64,000 bases of DNA from Verrucomicrobiaceae bacterium (GCA_015061955.1 SUVO01000007.1:1-64000), one strand, 5' to 3'. Positions 17,862 to 25,887 are shown, counted from the stretch's first letter. Numbers and translations: made by a program. The notes: generated by a model from the sequence alone, not told the origin.

Positions 17862-18104
17862 ATGCCTATATTTGAATACAGATGTAAAAAATGTAACGAG
17901 GTTTTTGAAGTACTTGTTCGAGGCTCTCAAAAACCAGAGTGCCCAAATTGCAAAAGCAAGCGTTTAGAAAAATTAATATCAACATTCAACGCTTCTGCTC
18001 CAAAACCATCACCACGTAAACGCCGTCAATCTTGCAGTGGCGAATGTTGTAGCTCGCAAAACACAAGATGTGGAGGTTGTTGTGGTGGTTGTGGATGTGC
18101 TTAG
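17862..18104 (+). CDS. FmdB-family zinc-ribbon protein
   Basis: 80 residues: MPIFEYRCKKCNEVFEVL and CPNCKSKRL give the four-Cys zinc ribbon (C8, C11, C28, C31 approx.). A C-terminal tail extremely rich in Cys and Gly (CGGCCGGCGCA) follows. Members are small regulators of unknown mechanism. The next gene begins 4 bases after the stop. Compare the Cys-less paralogue at 19761, whose start MPIYRYI matches MPIFEYR. Confidence 0.88.
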   Translation: MPIFEYRCKKCNEVFEVLVRGSQKPECPNCKSKRLEKLISTFNASAPKPSPRKRRQSCSGECCSSQNTRCGGCCGGCGCA

Positions 18105-18108
18105 AATA

Positions 18109-19050
18109 ATGAGTGTTAAGATAAATAATATAAGAATAATCAGATATGTAATATGTACTTTTATTACATGCTTTTTTGTTTTGTCGTGTTCTACGGGTAA
18201 AAAATTACCATCGGCAAAAGATGATTTAAAACATCAACAAAAGCGTAGTCTAAATTCTTTCACGCTTGGAGAACGGAAAATTTTAGACATTATAAAACTA
18301 CAAGACGATCTTTTTGCCGATCCAAATATAAACAATATGGGTGCTTTTGCACATTCAGAACTTCAGACAAAAGCTCTACGCATTGAAGCTATGTGGCGAA
18401 CGTACTTTTTAGAGAATCCAAACGATTATTCTGCACTTATTTTATATGGGAAATTTTTGCGTAGAATTGGACAATCGGAAAAAGCTTATAATACATTTTT
18501 AAAAGCAGATAATATCGAGCCAAATATACCCGTTGTAAAACAACAGTTATCGGCATTAGAAGCAGAAGATGGACAGGTAGCGAAAGCCTTTAAGCATATA
18601 AAACAAGCTTTAGCTATGGATCCAAATAATCAAACTTATTTGACACAAACTGCATACATTTTAGTTGCGGGTAAAAATAAATTGGCAAACGGATTAGTTC
18701 TTTCAAATAAAGAGTACGATACTCTTCTAACAGACTGCTATAAGATAATCTACCAGCAAAATCCGTCAGATAAAGAAGCTAAAATTCGCTATGCACAATC
18801 TTTTTACGATTTATTTGAACCCGATTGGCAAAAAGCGTTGTCTTTATGGAATGAAATTTTAGAAGTTTCGGCTCTAAACCATGAACGACAAATGGTAAAA
18901 GCAAATATCGCCAGAGTGCTGGTAGAACTAAACAGAGATGCTGAAGCTGAAGAAATTTTAAAAAGTGTTAATGCTGAAAATCTACAACGTGCAAAACGTT
19001 TATTGCTAAAAGAGATAGAGCGTGTAAAAAACACAAACTTGAAAAAATAA
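18109..19050 (+). CDS. TPR-repeat lipoprotein
   Basis: 313 residues from the ATG at 18109; an upstream in-frame ATG at 18037 lies inside fmdB and would bury the signal, so it is rejected. Signal peptide with lipobox VLSC at about residue 28, then tetratricopeptide-like helices (NDYSALILYGKFLRRIGQSEKAYNTFLKA; KAFKHIKQALAMDPNN; PDWQKALSLWNEILE). It is probably anchored in the inner leaflet of an envelope membrane as a scaffold. Next come a membrane protease homologue and a small protein in the same direction, so an envelope-linked operon is plausible. Function unknown. Confidence 0.7.
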   Translation: MSVKINNIRIIRYVICTFITCFFVLSCSTGKKLPSAKDDLKHQQKRSLNSFTLGERKILDIIKLQDDLFADPNINNMGAFAHSELQTKALRIEAMWRTYFLENPNDYSALILYGKFLRRIGQSEKAYNTFLKADNIEPNIPVVKQQLSALEAEDGQVAKAFKHIKQALAMDPNNQTYLTQTAYILVAGKNKLANGLVLSNKEYDTLLTDCYKIIYQQNPSDKEAKIRYAQSFYDLFEPDWQKALSLWNEILEVSALNHERQMVKANIARVLVELNRDAEAEEILKSVNAENLQRAKRLLLKEIERVKNTNLKK

Positions 19051-19087
19051 AAAAATATTGTACAAATAACAGAAAATAAAAATAGAT

Positions 19088-19759
19088 ATGTCGCCAGAAA
19101 TTATTTCACAAATAAAAAGCGGAGGAATTTTATACATACTACTTGTTATCGCTATAACAATGCGAGAATTTGGTAGAGCATATGTTGCCGATAAGCTCGG
19201 TTGTGTTTTGCCACGAATGGAGGGTAGGGTAACAATAAATCCATTGGCTCATATGGATTTAATGGGTACGGTAGTATTCCCAATAATTTGTATTGCACTT
19301 TCTACTAGTACAAACTTTCCTTTGATTTTTGGTTGGGGGAAACCTGTTAGAATTCTTTTTACAAATCCAAAGACATACGTTCGCGATGACATTTTATCTA
19401 CACTGGCAGGTCCTGTTGCAAATTTAGTTATAGCGTTTATATCGTCGGTATTGTTGGCTGTGTTTTTTGCGTTCGAATTAAAAGATTACGCATTTGTTGC
19501 CCAATATTCAATTTTGATAAACGTAGTTTTGTTTGTAATAAATATGTTGCCAGTTCCACCTTTGGATGGGGGCAGAATTTTGCGATATATTGTAAAGATG
19601 TCTGATGCAACTTATATGTCGATATCGCGATATGGTATATTTATATTTTTTGCCATAATATTTTTGCCACCAACAAAGTATTTGTTTTCGCTAGTGGTGC
19701 AATTTATTGCAAATATATTTCTGATTATAGCTAATTTAATTTTAATGCTTTTTAATTAA
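19088..19759 (+). CDS. Site-2 protease (M50) homologue lacking the zinc motif
   Basis: 223 residues, 5-6 hydrophobic segments. The fold markers of the short M50 group are present: GRVTINPLAHMDLMGTVV, FGWGKPV, LAGPVANLVIA and NMLPVPPLDGGRIL (the Asp of the third ligand kept). The catalytic HExxH, however, reads R-E-F-G-R (MREFGRAYVADK), so both zinc histidines are replaced and proteolysis should be impossible. It may act as a pseudoprotease that binds or escorts membrane substrates. It ends 1 base before the next small gene. Confidence 0.8.
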   Translation: MSPEIISQIKSGGILYILLVIAITMREFGRAYVADKLGCVLPRMEGRVTINPLAHMDLMGTVVFPIICIALSTSTNFPLIFGWGKPVRILFTNPKTYVRDDILSTLAGPVANLVIAFISSVLLAVFFAFELKDYAFVAQYSILINVVLFVINMLPVPPLDGGRILRYIVKMSDATYMSISRYGIFIFFAIIFLPPTKYLFSLVVQFIANIFLIIANLILMLFN

Positions 19760-19760
19760 T

Positions 19761-20024
19761 ATGCCAATTTACAGATATATAACAATAGAACCAGATGGTT
19801 CGGAAGGCGAAGAATTTGAAGTAGAGCAATCTATTACTTCGGAACCATTGAAATTTCATCCCGAAAATAATAAGCCTGTTAAACGCATTTACGATAAACT
19901 TAATATAAATGTAGAGTATACTGCTGGAAAAGAAAAAAGCCTTTCCGATATATCTCGCATAAAGAAAGCAGGGTTTACTGTTCTTGAGAAAGATAAACTT
20001 ACTGGCAATTATTATCGTAAGTAG
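19761..20024 (+). CDS. Cys-less FmdB-like small protein
   Basis: 87 residues. The start MPIYRYI, the EFEVEQSI segment and the later PENNKPVKRIYDKLNI align by eye to the FmdB layout (MPIYEYRC..C, EFE..QS, CP.C, VKRL), but every zinc-binding Cys is missing. It is adjacent (1 base) to the pseudo-M50 gene, so these two metal-free homologues are probably co-translated. No function can be given. Confidence 0.6.
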   Translation: MPIYRYITIEPDGSEGEEFEVEQSITSEPLKFHPENNKPVKRIYDKLNINVEYTAGKEKSLSDISRIKKAGFTVLEKDKLTGNYYRK

Positions 20025-20162
20025 ACTGGGCTTTTGTTGAAAATTTTTGATGATAATGCTGTTTTTTCCGTAAAAATAGTAAATTGCTGTAAATTGACAA
20101 AAAAAAGCTTGTAATTAGATTTTTATACAGTGTAATGAAAGTTTCAATCAAAAATAACAATT

Positions 20163-21155
20163 ATGGTATCGTATAAAGAACTTGGTTTGGTTAATACGCG
20201 TGAGCTTTTTAAGAAAGCTATCGAAGGCAAATATGCTATTCCTGCGTTTAACTTTAATAATATGGAACAAATGCAAGCTATTATTCAGGCTTGCGTTGAA
20301 AAGAAGTCGCCTGTTATCTTGCAGGTTTCGAGCGGCGCTCGTAAATATGCAAATCAGACATTGCTTCGTTATATGGCACAGGGTGCTTGCGAATATGCAA
20401 AAGAACTCGGTTTGAATATTCCGATTGTTTTGCACCTCGACCATGGCGACACTTTTGAACTCTGCAAATCGTGTATCGATTTCGGTTTCTCGTCTGTTAT
20501 GATTGACGGTTCGGCTCACGCTTACGACGATAACGTTGCACTCACAAAGAAAGTTGTTGAATATGCACACGCTCACGACGTAACAGTTGAAGGCGAACTT
20601 GGTGTTCTTGCTGGTGTTGAAGATGAAGTTTCGCACGAAACTCATTCGTATACACGTCCAGAAGAAGTTGAAGACTTCGTAAGCAAAACAGGTGTTGACT
20701 CGTTGGCTATCTCGATTGGTACATCGCACGGTGCATACAAATTCAAGCCAGAACAATGCACACTCGATGCTGATGGTAAGCTTGTTCCACCACCACTCCG
20801 TTTCGATATTCTTGCTGAAATCGAAAAACGTATTCCAGGTTTCCCAATCGTATTGCACGGTTCATCATCTGTTCCACAACAGTATGTTGACATCATCAAT
20901 CAATACGGTGGTAAACTTGAAGCTGCAGTTGGTATTCCTGAAGAACAACTTCGCAAGGCTTCTGAATCGGCTGTTTGCAAAATTAACATCGACTCTGACG
21001 GTCGTTTGGCTATGACAGCTGCTGTTCGTGAAGTATTTGCAAAGAAACCTGCTGAATTCGACCCACGCAAATATCTCGGTCCAGCACGCGACGAGCTCAA
21101 AAAGCTCTATATGCACAAGGTTGAAAATGTTCTCGGTTCGGCTGGTAAAGCTTAA
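20163..21155 (+). CDS. fba: Class II fructose-1,6-bisphosphate aldolase
   Basis: 330 residues. Zinc-ligand and active-site segments are all visible: IVLHLDHGD (HxDH), VMIDGSAHAYDDN, VEGELGVLAG, ISIGTSHGAYKF, IVLHGSSSVP and INIDSDGR. It cleaves fructose-1,6-bisphosphate to DHAP and glyceraldehyde-3-phosphate in glycolysis and the reverse in gluconeogenesis; class IIB by size. Codons here are more C-ending than in neighbours, as expected for a highly expressed gene. A TTGACA at 20094-20099 may be its -35. Monocistronic, with a terminator right after. Confidence 0.95.
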   Translation: MVSYKELGLVNTRELFKKAIEGKYAIPAFNFNNMEQMQAIIQACVEKKSPVILQVSSGARKYANQTLLRYMAQGACEYAKELGLNIPIVLHLDHGDTFELCKSCIDFGFSSVMIDGSAHAYDDNVALTKKVVEYAHAHDVTVEGELGVLAGVEDEVSHETHSYTRPEEVEDFVSKTGVDSLAISIGTSHGAYKFKPEQCTLDADGKLVPPPLRFDILAEIEKRIPGFPIVLHGSSSVPQQYVDIINQYGGKLEAAVGIPEEQLRKASESAVCKINIDSDGRLAMTAAVREVFAKKPAEFDPRKYLGPARDELKKLYMHKVENVLGSAGKA

Positions 21156-21178
21156 TCAGAGGCTGTTAACTTTAAATA

Positions 21179-21208
21179 GGGCGTTGGTTTTTCCAACGTC
21201 CTTTTTTT
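21179..21208 (+). terminator. Intrinsic terminator of fba
   Basis: GGGCGTTGG / CCAACGTCC stem (one G-T wobble) with a short T loop and seven T after it. Confidence 0.88.
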
Positions 21209-21255
21209 GTGAAAAAAATTGACAATCGTTTAAAATAAAGTTTATTAGCTTAAAT

Positions 21256-22890
21256 ATGAAACGTTGCTTAGTTTTATTTTTGTTGTCGGTTTTGTCTTTT
21301 ATTACTGCTTGTAAAGAGGCAAAATTTGATGGGTATAGGGAAAATATGTTTATAATAACAGAAGATTGTTCAAACTTCTTTTTTGATCATAAAGTTGATG
21401 AGAAGGTAGCACGCAATTATATTGCATCAATCCCTGATGGAGCAGTGTCGCACATTTTTTTGTGTCCAACGGCAATGAGATTATCTTATAAATCTAAAGT
21501 ATGGGAGTCGGTGTGGGACGAGGTTGATTCGTCTATAAAGCCAGTTATAAGAGCAAAGGGCGATGTGAAATTTGATACTTGGCAGTTGTCGGCAAAGCAG
21601 TGGCACGAGCGTGGAATGAATCCTTACTTGATATGGGTTGAAGAGTGTAGAAAGAAAAATATTTCGCCTTGGTTTTCACTTCGTATGAACGATATTCACA
21701 ATGTGTCCGATTGGAACGCTACACTTACATCAAACTTTTGGCGAAGAAATCCACATCTATGGCGTATTCCGTATGGAAGAAAATTTAAGTTGTGGAATGA
21801 TTTAGCGTTCGATTATTCGCACAAAGAGGTTCGTGATAGAGCAATAGCATTGGTTGAAGAAGTTTTGCAGATGTATGATGTAGATGGTATAGAACTTGAT
21901 TGGCAACGTTTTGGTTTACATTTGAGGGCAGGTAGAGAGCAAGCTGAAGCCCATTGTTTAACTGAAGTGGTAGAACGCACGCGTACATTAACTAATAAAT
22001 ATGGAAAATTAAAGGGTAAGAAAATAGGAGTATCGGTTCGTATTCCACAAACGCCAGAATATGCAATGTTAGTTGGCATAGATGCTGTTGATTGGGCAAA
22101 GAAAGGATTAGTTGATATTATTGCTCCTGCTCCATTTTTTGGTACAACCGATTTTAGAATTTCAGTAAATGAGTGGAAAAATGCACTTGGTAAAGATGTT
22201 TCAAAAAAAGTAGATATAATTCCTAATTGCGAAATGTTTGCACTACCACGCTCGGGAGATGATCCTCGTCATGTGCCGTTGTGTCAGGCAATGTTCGATG
22301 GTTGGGCGTGTTGTATGTATTACAATGGCGCAACATCGTTGTGTGCGTTTAATCAGTTTGTAGATGGTGAAATTACTAAGAAGACAAGTGGTAGAGGTTT
22401 GTCGCCTAAGATATGTGCCGATGTACCACGTCGTCATCCACTATCGTACAGAGTAAAATTAACTCCTAATAATGATGCACGCACACAAATGCACGATTTA
22501 ATTCAATTAACTGGTAAACCTCAAAAAGATGTTTCGGTTGAAATAAATTGTGGTATATTGCCTTCGCAAGAACGCAAAGTAAGTGTTGTTGTTCTCTACG
22601 ATTCTAAAGAAAATGTTTCTGCCGATGTATCGCTAAATGGTGTAAAAGCTACTTCTGAAGTAATAGAAACAATGAATGAAGATATGGTTTATAAGCTTTT
22701 CAATGGTGATATGCGTTCATTTTCTAAAGTTCGTCCGTATCCTCCTTGGGCTGTGTTTGAGGGCAAAGTAAAAGCAACGTATTTCTTTGATTTTTCGGCA
22801 TTGAAAGCTGGTATAAATAAAGTTGAAATAAATCAAAAGCAAACGCCAAAAACAGTAAAGTGGATTGAAATAGATATAAATCCTATTTGA
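21256..22890 (+). CDS. Lipoprotein with glycosidase-like TIM-barrel (GHL10-like)
   Basis: 544 residues; signal peptide with lipobox ITAC at about residue 19. The barrel region has the pattern of family-10-type putative glycosyl hydrolases: PWFSLRMNDIHN near 145, YDVDGIELDWQRFG near 215 (acid pair at a strand end), KKIGVSVRIPQTP near 255, VDIIAPAPFFGTTDF near 285. A C-terminal beta domain follows. It probably acts on polysaccharide or peptidoglycan at the cell surface, but substrate and catalytic residues are not settled. It stands alone between the fba terminator and the attenuator. Confidence 0.6.
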   Translation: MKRCLVLFLLSVLSFITACKEAKFDGYRENMFIITEDCSNFFFDHKVDEKVARNYIASIPDGAVSHIFLCPTAMRLSYKSKVWESVWDEVDSSIKPVIRAKGDVKFDTWQLSAKQWHERGMNPYLIWVEECRKKNISPWFSLRMNDIHNVSDWNATLTSNFWRRNPHLWRIPYGRKFKLWNDLAFDYSHKEVRDRAIALVEEVLQMYDVDGIELDWQRFGLHLRAGREQAEAHCLTEVVERTRTLTNKYGKLKGKKIGVSVRIPQTPEYAMLVGIDAVDWAKKGLVDIIAPAPFFGTTDFRISVNEWKNALGKDVSKKVDIIPNCEMFALPRSGDDPRHVPLCQAMFDGWACCMYYNGATSLCAFNQFVDGEITKKTSGRGLSPKICADVPRRHPLSYRVKLTPNNDARTQMHDLIQLTGKPQKDVSVEINCGILPSQERKVSVVVLYDSKENVSADVSLNGVKATSEVIETMNEDMVYKLFNGDMRSFSKVRPYPPWAVFEGKVKATYFFDFSALKAGINKVEINQKQTPKTVKWIEIDINPI

Positions 22891-22954
22891 AAAATATTTT
22901 TTAAAAAAAAAGCTTGATTTTTCGATAAAACAGGAATCTAATCGCAAATGCAAA

Positions 22955-23017
22955 ATGAAAAATTATTCAACAAGCTACTTTTTTTACTTCTTTTTTGTCT
23001 CACTTGGCATTCGGTAA
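22955..23017 (+). CDS. Putative Phe/Tyr-rich leader peptide
   Basis: 20-codon ORF whose core reads SYFFYFFF: five Phe and two Tyr among eight codons, then VSLGIR and stop TAA at 23015-23017. The stop falls directly after the antiterminator arm GCATTCGG (23007-23014). The composition recalls the Phe leaders of pheA and pheST in Escherichia coli. No good Shine-Dalgarno fits; a promoter-like pair TTGATT (22914-22919) and TCTAAT (22937-22942) with a 17-base spacer would start the RNA only a few bases before the ATG, so it could be leaderless. An overlapping frame from 22948 (Leu-rich) runs past the terminator and is less fitting. Confidence 0.55.
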   Translation: MKNYSTSYFFYFFFVSLGIR

Positions 23018-23086
23018 GTGATAAGTGTTGCTTGTTGTTATATAAAAACCCGAATGCTAAAAAAGATTGGCATTCGGGTTTTTTAT
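23006..23086 (+). promoter_or_regulatory. Transcription attenuator with mutually exclusive hairpins
   Basis: The terminator stem is CCCGAATGC (23049-23057) with GCATTCGGG (23070-23078), followed by TTTTTT. An identical copy of the second arm, GCATTCGG, lies upstream at 23007-23014 and can pair with the first terminator arm instead (8 bp), which would block termination. The upstream arm is the end of the leader ORF, so ribosome position can decide which hairpin forms. The controlled gene is the DRE-TIM aldolase at 23120. Confidence 0.7.
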
Positions 23087-23119
23087 TTTTAATATTTTAT
23101 ACAGAAAAAGGAAATATAA

Positions 23120-24121
23120 ATGAATACAGAAAAACAAAAACAATTATCATCGGCAAGATGGATTGGATATCTTGGATACAGAAAAGAACTGCAAGTTATG
23201 GATTGCACTATTCGCGACGGGGGATTGATGAACTCTAGCCGATTTGACGATGAAGTAGTACGTGCAGTTTACGACGCATGTGGCGATGCAAATATCGACT
23301 ATATGGAAATAGGTTATAAGAATAGTAAAGAAATTTACTCTACAGACAAATTTGGTGCATGGCGTTTTTGTGCTGAAGATGATGTTCGTAGAATTATAGG
23401 TGATAATAAACGAGATGTTAAAATTGCAGTTATGGCTGATGCTGAAAAATGCGATTACAAAACAGATATCGTAAATAAAGCCGATAGTTCAATTGATGTT
23501 ATTCGTGTGGCAACATATATTCATCAAATTCCTCTCGCATTGGATATGATTAAAGATGCTACCGACAAAGGATACGAAACTACTGTAAATCTTATGGCTG
23601 TTTCTACCATTCGCGAAGCTGAACTTGACGAAGGCTTAGAAATGCTTGCTGATTCAGATGTTGGTACTATATATCTTGTTGATAGCTTTGGTTCTCTCTA
23701 TTGCGAACAGGTTCGCTACATGATGAATAAGTATCTAAAAATTGCAGGTTCTATGGGCAAACGCATTGGTATACATGCTCATAATAATTTGCAATTGGCA
23801 TTTGCTAATACCGTTGAAGCTATAAATAGTGGTGCTAATCTTGTTGATGCAACTTTGGCTGGTTTGGGCAGAGGTGCTGGTAATTGCCCATTAGAAATGT
23901 TAGTAGGTTTCTTGCATAATCCTAAATACAGAATGCGTCCACTTTTGGAATGTGTTGAAAAATACATTGAACCTATGCGTGCAAAACTTGGCTGGGGCTT
24001 CGATTATCCATATATGATGACAGGCTTCTTAAATAATCATCCACGTTCGGCTATGGAATATAACGAAAATCCAGATAAACGTGGTAAGATTGTGAACTTC
24101 TATGATGAGATAATGAAGTGA
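23120..24121 (+). CDS. DRE-TIM metallolyase / HMGL-like aldolase, substrate unknown
   Basis: 333 residues with RBS AAGGAA. The metal-binding and catalytic motifs of the 4-hydroxy-2-oxovalerate aldolase-like branch are visible: VMDCTIRDGG at about 25-34 (D-x-x-I-R-D), IHAHNNLQLAFAN at about 220-232 (HxH metal ligands) and GRGAGNCPLEML near 255. There is no C-terminal regulatory domain of isopropylmalate synthase type. It should make or break a C-C bond next to a keto acid. The upstream Phe/Tyr-rich leader and attenuator suggest a link to aromatic amino acid supply, which is an inference. It ends about 160 bases before rpsP, with only an imperfect hairpin between. Confidence 0.75.
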   Translation: MNTEKQKQLSSARWIGYLGYRKELQVMDCTIRDGGLMNSSRFDDEVVRAVYDACGDANIDYMEIGYKNSKEIYSTDKFGAWRFCAEDDVRRIIGDNKRDVKIAVMADAEKCDYKTDIVNKADSSIDVIRVATYIHQIPLALDMIKDATDKGYETTVNLMAVSTIREAELDEGLEMLADSDVGTIYLVDSFGSLYCEQVRYMMNKYLKIAGSMGKRIGIHAHNNLQLAFANTVEAINSGANLVDATLAGLGRGAGNCPLEMLVGFLHNPKYRMRPLLECVEKYIEPMRAKLGWGFDYPYMMTGFLNNHPRSAMEYNENPDKRGKIVNFYDEIMK

Positions 24122-24280
24122 AATAAGAACGCGGAAGGCGCTTAATCTCATTTTTTTAGCAAAAATGGAATATTTTTTAGTATTCTTTTTGCGTTTTGTA
24201 AAAAAAATGAAAAAAGCGTTTGACAATCTCTATGTATTGTATTTCATAGATGGTTTAAATTTCTAAAGAATAATATAAAT

Positions 24281-24538
24281 ATGGCACTTAAAATCAGATT
24301 ACAAAGACACGGCTCAACTCACGACCCTAAGTACAGAGTTGTTGTTGCTGAAAGTTCAGCACGTCGCGACGGTAAGTTTGTTGAAACACTCGGAATGTAC
24401 AATCCGAGCCCAAAAGGCAAGGACATTCCTTTCAGTATTAATCTCGAACGCGCAGATTATTGGCTCAGCGTAGGTGCTCAGCCAACTGATACAGCTAAAG
24501 CTCTTATCAAGAAGGCAAGAGCTGCTGTTCAGGCATAG
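24281..24538 (+). CDS. rpsP: Ribosomal protein bS16
   Basis: 85 residues beginning MALKIRLQRHGSTHDPKYRVVVA, the standard bS16 N-terminus with the conserved FVETLGMYNPSP segment. It is part of the 30S body. First gene of the rpsP-trmD-rplS set; a TTGACA at 24220-24225 is a possible -35. Usually rimM lies between rpsP and trmD, and it is absent here. Confidence 0.97.
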   Translation: MALKIRLQRHGSTHDPKYRVVVAESSARRDGKFVETLGMYNPSPKGKDIPFSINLERADYWLSVGAQPTDTAKALIKKARAAVQA

Positions 24539-24558
24539 TCTGCTTTATTACTAATTGC

Positions 24559-24600
24559 AAACCCGCTGACGACACATTCGCTTGGTCGCAACGGGTTTTT
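24559..24600 (+). terminator. Attenuating terminator between rpsP and trmD
   Basis: AAACCCG / CGGGTTT outer stem with an inner CGAC / GTCG, then five T. It lies 20 bases after rpsP and 8 before trmD, where partial termination would keep the tRNA methyltransferase below ribosomal-protein level. Confidence 0.7.
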
Positions 24601-24607
24601 GTTGTAA

Positions 24608-25303
24608 ATGGACGCTTCTTTAAAGATAGACTTCCTCACGCTTTTCCCAAATATGCTTTCGGGCTTTTTGGGCGAGAGTATGCTTGCAAGAGCTCAAGAG
24701 GCTGGTATTCTTGAATTGAACGTACATAATATCAGAGACTGGTCAACGTCGAAGCACAAGAATGTTGATGATCGCCCCTTCGGAGGTGGCCCTGGTATGC
24801 TCTTGATGCCCGAACCAATCTTTGCTGCTATCGAGGAATTGCAATCTCCAGAATGTACTCGCATTTATATGTGTCCTGATGGAGAAAAACTTTCACCTCA
24901 AATTGCAGCAGAACTCGCCCAAAAAAAACATCTTATAATATTGAGTGGACATTACGAAGGTATCGACCAACGTGTACGCGATTGCGTTATTGACCGCGAA
25001 ATTTCTATCGGTGATTATGTGCTTACTAATGGCACTTTACCTGCCGCAGTTTTAGCCGACACTGTGGCTCGATACGTAAAAGGTGTTTTAGGTGAAGAAA
25101 ATTCCTTGACGTTTGACTCATTTAATGACAATCTTCTTTCTTTTCCACAATATACAAGACCAGCAAATTTTAGAGGAATGGAAGTTCCTGCAGTCTTGAT
25201 GTCGGGAAATCACGCTGAAATACAGCGTTGGCGCCGACAACAACAAGTGGAAAAAACAAAACAGCGCAGACAAGACATTTTAAAATCAAAGGAGAAACAA
25301 TGA
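24608..25303 (+). CDS. trmD: tRNA (guanine-N1)-methyltransferase TrmD
   Basis: 231 residues. SPOUT/trefoil-knot motifs are present: [53 protein letters not shown] and the late [11 protein letters not shown]. It methylates G37 of tRNAs reading CNN codons, preventing frameshifts. Its TGA overlaps the rplS ATG (ATGA), so the two are translationally coupled. Confidence 0.97.
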   Translation: MDASLKIDFLTLFPNMLSGFLGESMLARAQEAGILELNVHNIRDWSTSKHKNVDDRPFGGGPGMLLMPEPIFAAIEELQSPECTRIYMCPDGEKLSPQIAAELAQKKHLIILSGHYEGIDQRVRDCVIDREISIGDYVLTNGTLPAAVLADTVARYVKGVLGEENSLTFDSFNDNLLSFPQYTRPANFRGMEVPAVLMSGNHAEIQRWRRQQQVEKTKQRRQDILKSKEKQ

Positions 25304-25656
25304 ACCAAGAGTTGTTGAAAGAAATCACAAAAGACCAAATCAAAACCGACATCGCTAACTTCAAGGTAGGCGACGGTGTTAAAGTACACGCAAAAGTACG
25401 CGAAGGCGACAAAGAACGTATTCAGATTTTTGCTGGTATCGTAATTGCAAGAAAGGGCAGCGGCATTCATGAAACTTTCACTGTTCGCCGTCTTTCTTAC
25501 GGTGAAGGCGTTGAACGCGTTTTCCCTGTAAACTCGCCAAACATTGCTAAGATTGAAGTTGACAGAGAATCTGTACCAATGCGTGCACGTCTCTACTACT
25601 TGCGCGACAGAATTGGCAAGCAAGCTTCTAAGGTTAAAGAAAAGCGTCTTGCTTAA
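25300..25656 (+). CDS. rplS: Ribosomal protein bL19
   Basis: 118 residues from the ATG at 25300, with GGAG at 25291; an in-frame start at 25228 inside trmD is rejected. The conserved [20 protein letters not shown] and [20 protein letters not shown] segments identify bL19, which lies at the 30S-50S interface. It is followed immediately by an intergenic repeat whose left arm starts in the stop codon. Confidence 0.97.
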   Translation: MNQELLKEITKDQIKTDIANFKVGDGVKVHAKVREGDKERIQIFAGIVIARKGSGIHETFTVRRLSYGEGVERVFPVNSPNIAKIEVDRESVPMRARLYYLRDRIGKQASKVKEKRLA

Positions 25657-25849
25657 ACAATGGGCGAGACCGCAAAATTGCGACAGTAATTTTTCATACA
25701 CAATAAAAGGAGTTTCTGACGAAGCTCCTTTTTTTTTGATAGACTTGCAATTTTGCTCTTTGCAAAAATACGGTTTTGTTTCACCTCACGTACATAGTAC
25801 GCTACGGTTTACAAAACGCGTCTTTTTGCTCAAGTCTCGCCCATTGTTT
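25655..25849 (+). repeat. Intergenic repeat element T1 (terminator + type-A cassette)
   Basis: A perfect 16-bp inverted repeat closes it: AAACAATGGGCGAGAC (25655-25670, starting in the rplS stop codon) and GTCTCGCCCATTGTTT (25834-25849). Inside lie an inner pair GCAAAATTGC / GCAATTTTGC around the terminator, and a type-A cassette with hairpin GTAC-ATA-GTAC at 25790-25800. The 133 bp from 25677 to about 25809 are repeated almost exactly at 25888-26022. Confidence 0.85.
25707..25737 (+). terminator. Intrinsic terminator of rpsP-trmD-rplS (first copy)
   Basis: AAGGAGTTTC / GAAGCTCCTT stem (one G-T) with loop TGAC, then nine T. A second copy sits at 25917-25949. Confidence 0.9.
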
Positions 25850-25887
25850 AATTGTGCGTCTGATGGACTCGTAAAATAAAACATCTA

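Noticed and set aside
20148-20858. 236-codon minus-strand ORF opposite fba
   Set aside because: Shadow of the strongly codon-biased aldolase gene; Cys- and Phe-rich translation with no recognisable domain.
22948-23238. Leu-rich 96-codon ORF overlapping the attenuator
   Set aside because: It runs through the terminator and into the aldolase gene in another frame. The 22955 frame, which stops beside the antiterminator arm, fits attenuation better.
25210-25701. 163-codon minus-strand ORF opposite trmD/rplS
   Set aside because: Antisense shadow of two certain housekeeping genes.
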